Source of the DNA: Symbiodinium natans
Lineage: Eukaryota > Sar > Dinophyceae > Suessiales > Symbiodiniaceae
Reading direction: 5' to 3'
DNA: 35,000 nt
Assembly (NCBI GenBank): GCA_905221605.1
Contig: CAJNDS010002390.1
Coordinates: 375,739 to 410,738 of the forward strand
This document shows positions 32,951-35,000 of the stretch, in pieces (positions within the stretch are counted from its first letter, which is position 1; every line of letters starts with the position of its first letter). The translations under genes and the position numbers were made by a program. Below the pieces are notes generated by a model. The model did not search any database. It had not been told where the DNA came from and worked only from the letters and a program-made list of their open reading frames with translations.

Positions 32951-33185
32951 AACCCTAAACCCTAAACCCTAAACCCTAAACCCTAAACCCTAAACCCTAA
33001 ACCCTAAACCCTAAACCCTAAACCCTAAACCCTGAACCCTCAACCCTGAACCCTGAACCCTGAACCCTGAACCCTGAACCCTGAACCCTGAACCCTGAAC
33101 CCTGAACCCTAAACCCTAAACCCTAAACCCTAAACCCTAAACGCTTAGGCCTAAACCCTGAACCCTAAACCCTAAACCCTAAACA
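32937..33185 (-). repeat. CCCTAAA array with CCCTGAA core
   Basis: About 12 CCCTAAA units, then about 11 CCCTGAA units (33030-33107), then CCCTAAA again. The variant block is sharply bounded. Confidence 0.97.
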
Positions 33186-33361
33186 CTTAGACCTATGCTC
33201 CAGTTTTGCACATGCGCGCCTGTCCTTCCCCGTCCACACGGCCACTCCCCGTTTGTGCCCCCACTGCCGCCCAACCCCCCCCCCCCCCAAGCCGTGTGAT
33301 GGGTTGGTGTGTGTGGTTCGGTGGGTGGGGGAGAAGGAGACCAAATCCGGTTTCGTTCCAG

Positions 33362-33400
33362 ATGCCTGTCGGCGAGCGGCGGCCGAACGTCTTTGGACAA
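33362..33400 (+). CDS. putative 39-bp microexon
   Basis: Acceptor CCGGTTTCGTTCCAG and donor GTATCG bound 13 codons, MPVGERRPNVFGQ, phase 0 at both ends. The ATG at its start might be initiating or internal. CCCTAAA begins 13 bp after the donor. Confidence 0.4.
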
Positions 33401-33411
33401 GTATCGCCCCA

Positions 33412-33530
33412 AACCCTAAACCCTAAACCCTAAACCCTAAACCCTAAACCCTAAACCCTAAACCCTAAACCCTAAACCCTAAACCCTAAACCCTAAACCC
33501 TAAACCCGAAACCCTAAACCCTCAAACCCC
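33412..33530 (-). repeat. CCCTAAA array
   Basis: About 17 units, perfect to 33505. Confidence 0.96.
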
Positions 33531-33594
33531 CAAACTTGGCCCCTAAACCCTCGAACCTCCCTACTAAAGAATGCCCCCTAACCCTCAACCCGAC

Positions 33595-33665
33595 ATCGCC
33601 AAGGCCCGAGCTAGCAAGAATTGAGCTCACTCCGGCGGCTGGACAGGATTTTGGGGGGGTTAGGG
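33595..33665 (+). other. GC-rich island, possible exon
   Basis: A frame TSPRPELARIELTPAAGQDF then GGVR is open into TTTAGGG DNA. No clear acceptor. Confidence 0.25.
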
Positions 33666-33822
33666 TCTATAGGGTTTGGGGTTTAGGGTTTAGGGTTTAG
33701 GGCTAGCCCTTCCAAGTAGAGGATCCACATAGGGAAGCTTTCGCTTCAAGGGCTTAAGGGTTATGCTTTCGGCAACTTCCCCTGGCTTCAGGGTTCTTAA
33801 GCCTTGGGGTCCCAGCGTAGCA

Positions 33823-33935
33823 GCCCTAAACCCTAAACCCTAAACGCTAAGCCATAAGCCCTAAACCCTAAACCCTAAGCCCTAAACCCTAAACCCTAAA
33901 CCCTAGACCCTAGACCATAAACCCTAAACCCTAAC
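33823..33935 (-). repeat. CCCTAAA tract
   Basis: About 16 units with CCATAAG, CGCTAAG and CCCTAGA variants. Confidence 0.92.
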
Positions 33936-34055
33936 ACTGCTTCAGGGTAGCATTAGGGCTTCAGGGATTTGGGGTGTTGAGGGCTGGGCTTTCGACGACT
34001 TAGGGTTTAGGGTTTAGGCACTCTAATGATCCGTGAATTTGATCCCTTACCTTCT

Positions 34056-34103
34056 TGGGTTTAGGGTTTGGGGTTTTGGGTGTAGGGTTTAGGGTTTAGG
34101 GTT
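34056..34103 (+). repeat. TTTAGGG tract
   Basis: Six units, some TTTGGGG. Confidence 0.9.
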
Positions 34104-34105
34104 CA

Positions 34106-34233
34106 AGTTACATGGTCCGGAAAAAAGGTCACTTACCTTTTCTAGAGGCTTCTAAAGTGTAGGCCCTTGGGGTTTATAGGGTATATCAGGGGTACGTAAG
34201 GGTTAAGGGCCCATCATAGAAGACCATGTAACC
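34106..34233 (+). mobile_element. inverted-repeat element, family D copy 2
   Basis: Ends AGTTACATGGTC and GACCATGTAAC are perfect inverse copies of 11 bp, about 128 bp apart. Shares its left end with 10233. Interior unlike copy 1 apart from AGGGCCCAT near the right end. Confidence 0.5.
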
Positions 34234-34260
34234 ACCCTAAGAAACACCAGCAGCACTGGG

Positions 34261-34320
34261 TAGGACCTTGGGATATTTATTATTGCTCGTTATTGGGTTC
34301 AAGATGATCATATTTTAGGA
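34261..34320 (+). repeat. dispersed repeat R3, copy b
   Basis: Partner of 25511-25570. Confidence 0.6.
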
Positions 34321-34329
34321 ACAGTTTTG

Positions 34330-34690
34330 AAAGGGCCTAAAAGGTTAACCTAAAGCAATGAAGGGGTTTTGTGTTTGGGTTTAGGGGGTTCGGGGTTTTA
34401 AGGGAAGTCAAGACCATAAGCCCTAAAAACCCAGTAAAAACCCTGAGCCCAAAATAGCTGCCCAAAGGCTCCCAGGGTGCGAGACATTCTGAGGCGCCAA
34501 AAAACGACCAGCTTACACCCTAAAACCCTAACCCCCAAACCCCAAACCCCAAACCCTGAACCCTTAGCACAGTGGCCTCCTCCGAAGCAGTTTTAGACCC
34601 TAAACCCCCATACAGATAGCTTTTGGGGCGGGCTTACAGCCCCTCCTTTCTCATGTGGACTACGGGTTTTTATGGCTTATTATCCATCCT
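34330..34690. other. mixed spacer
   Basis: Degenerate TTTAGGG (34375-34400) and CCCCAAA (34520-34563) remnants. Short open bits (for example STVASSEAVLDP at 34567) lack splice signals. Confidence 0.3.
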
Positions 34691-34691
34691 T

Positions 34692-34782
34692 TGAACCCTA
34701 AACCCTAAACCCCAAACCCCAAACCCCAAACCCCAAACCCTAAACCCTAAACCCTAAACCCTAAACCCTAAACCCTAAACCC
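34692..34782 (-). repeat. CCCTAAA array
   Basis: About 13 units with a block of CCCCAAA at 34707-34738. Confidence 0.95.
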
Positions 34783-34803
34783 ATAAAAGAGCCCAACCCG
34801 AAG

Positions 34804-34897
34804 TGTAACGGACAACGCCAGCCTAGCAGAGATTGGCGGAGGATCGCCTGGTGGCGTAAGGTTTGAGGGCAAACCCTTGGCAGCCCAGTGGTACAGG
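34804..34897 (+). CDS. putative exon with telomere-repeat donor
   Basis: After ACCCGAAG the frame reads VTDNASLAEIGGGSPGGVRF then EGKPLAAQWYR and ends in phase 0 exactly at GTTTAGGG (34898). An alternative donor GTAAGG is at 34856. GCAGCCCAGTGGT near the end is shared with 31498-31510. CCCTAAA is upstream, TTTAGGG downstream. Family unknown. Confidence 0.45.
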
Positions 34898-34928
34898 GTT
34901 TAGGGTTTAGGGTTTAGGGTTTAGGGTT
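34898..34928 (+). repeat. TTTAGGG tract
   Basis: Four to five units starting at the exon boundary. Confidence 0.95.
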
Positions 34929-35000
34929 GTCCTTCTTGATTTTGGGTTCCCTCATCCCCCTTCAAACCGAAGAAAGGTCTACTTTTTTAGTTCCTTGGTT

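Noticed and set aside
1-35000. tRNA, rRNA or snRNA genes
   Set aside because: No cloverleaf with conserved loops, rRNA core or Sm-site/stem pattern was recognised by eye. A covariance-model search would be needed to be certain.

Overview
This looks like nuclear DNA from a eukaryote whose telomere motif is TTTAGGG (CCCTAAA on the other strand). About ninety interstitial tracts of that heptamer, in both orientations and many with drifted units, run through the whole window. No bacterial-style gene, operon, rRNA or tRNA was found. Between the tracts lie short GC-rich islands of about 40-200 bp with codon-like third-position GC, often bounded by a pyrimidine-rich AG and by a GT (once a GC) donor. 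I read most of these as small exons or gene fragments in very intron-rich DNA. The best guess at the source is a dinoflagellate: Arabidopsis-type telomere motif, tiny exons, relaxed donors, and hairpin-ended introns resembling introners. Other TTTAGGG protists or algae cannot be excluded from sequence alone.

Layout. 1-6.0 kb: telomere-like tracts with exon-like islands, including a fragment with a kinase DFG motif (about 2.35 kb) and one with DG-x-P repeats like U2SURP/SR140 (2.92 kb). 6.2-6.5 kb: two exon-like segments separated by a 117-bp inverted-repeat-ended intron, reading through in frame when it is removed. 7-13.5 kb: long CCCTAAA arrays, dispersed repeats and a unique AT-richer stretch (8.85-9.38 kb). 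13.95-14.14 kb: a well-bounded 64-codon exon resembling the start of a cyclic-nucleotide-binding domain. 15-18.3 kb: G-rich DNA, a 100-codon exon-like island, and dense C4TA3/C3TA3 arrays. 18.29-19.69 kb: a 113-bp satellite with a 226-bp dimeric higher-order pattern. 21.3-21.7 kb: an 11-bp-type minisatellite. 22.2-27 kb: more exon islands, two further hairpin-ended introns with in-frame flanking exons, an 8-bp GC-rich microsatellite, and copies of a roughly 90-bp inverted-repeat element whose ends read GGGATGTTCCC and GGGAACATCCC. 27-35 kb: the longest CCCTAAA arrays, locally homogenised variants (CCCTAGAA, CCCCTACA, CCCTGAA), a 42-bp microexon, and an inverted-repeat element with a telomere-like array nested inside it.

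Main idea. Two things appear to be building introns here. Short non-autonomous elements with terminal inverted repeats sit at splice junctions (families around 6.3, 24.8, 26.5, 29.2 and 31.5 kb). Telomere-like DNA also borders exons so that the first repeat supplies the donor (GT-TTAGGG) at 970, 8549, 30712 and 34898, with close variants elsewhere, and sometimes the acceptor (CCCTAAG or TTTAG). No complete gene can be assembled from this window, and exon calls rest on reading frame and splice signals only.
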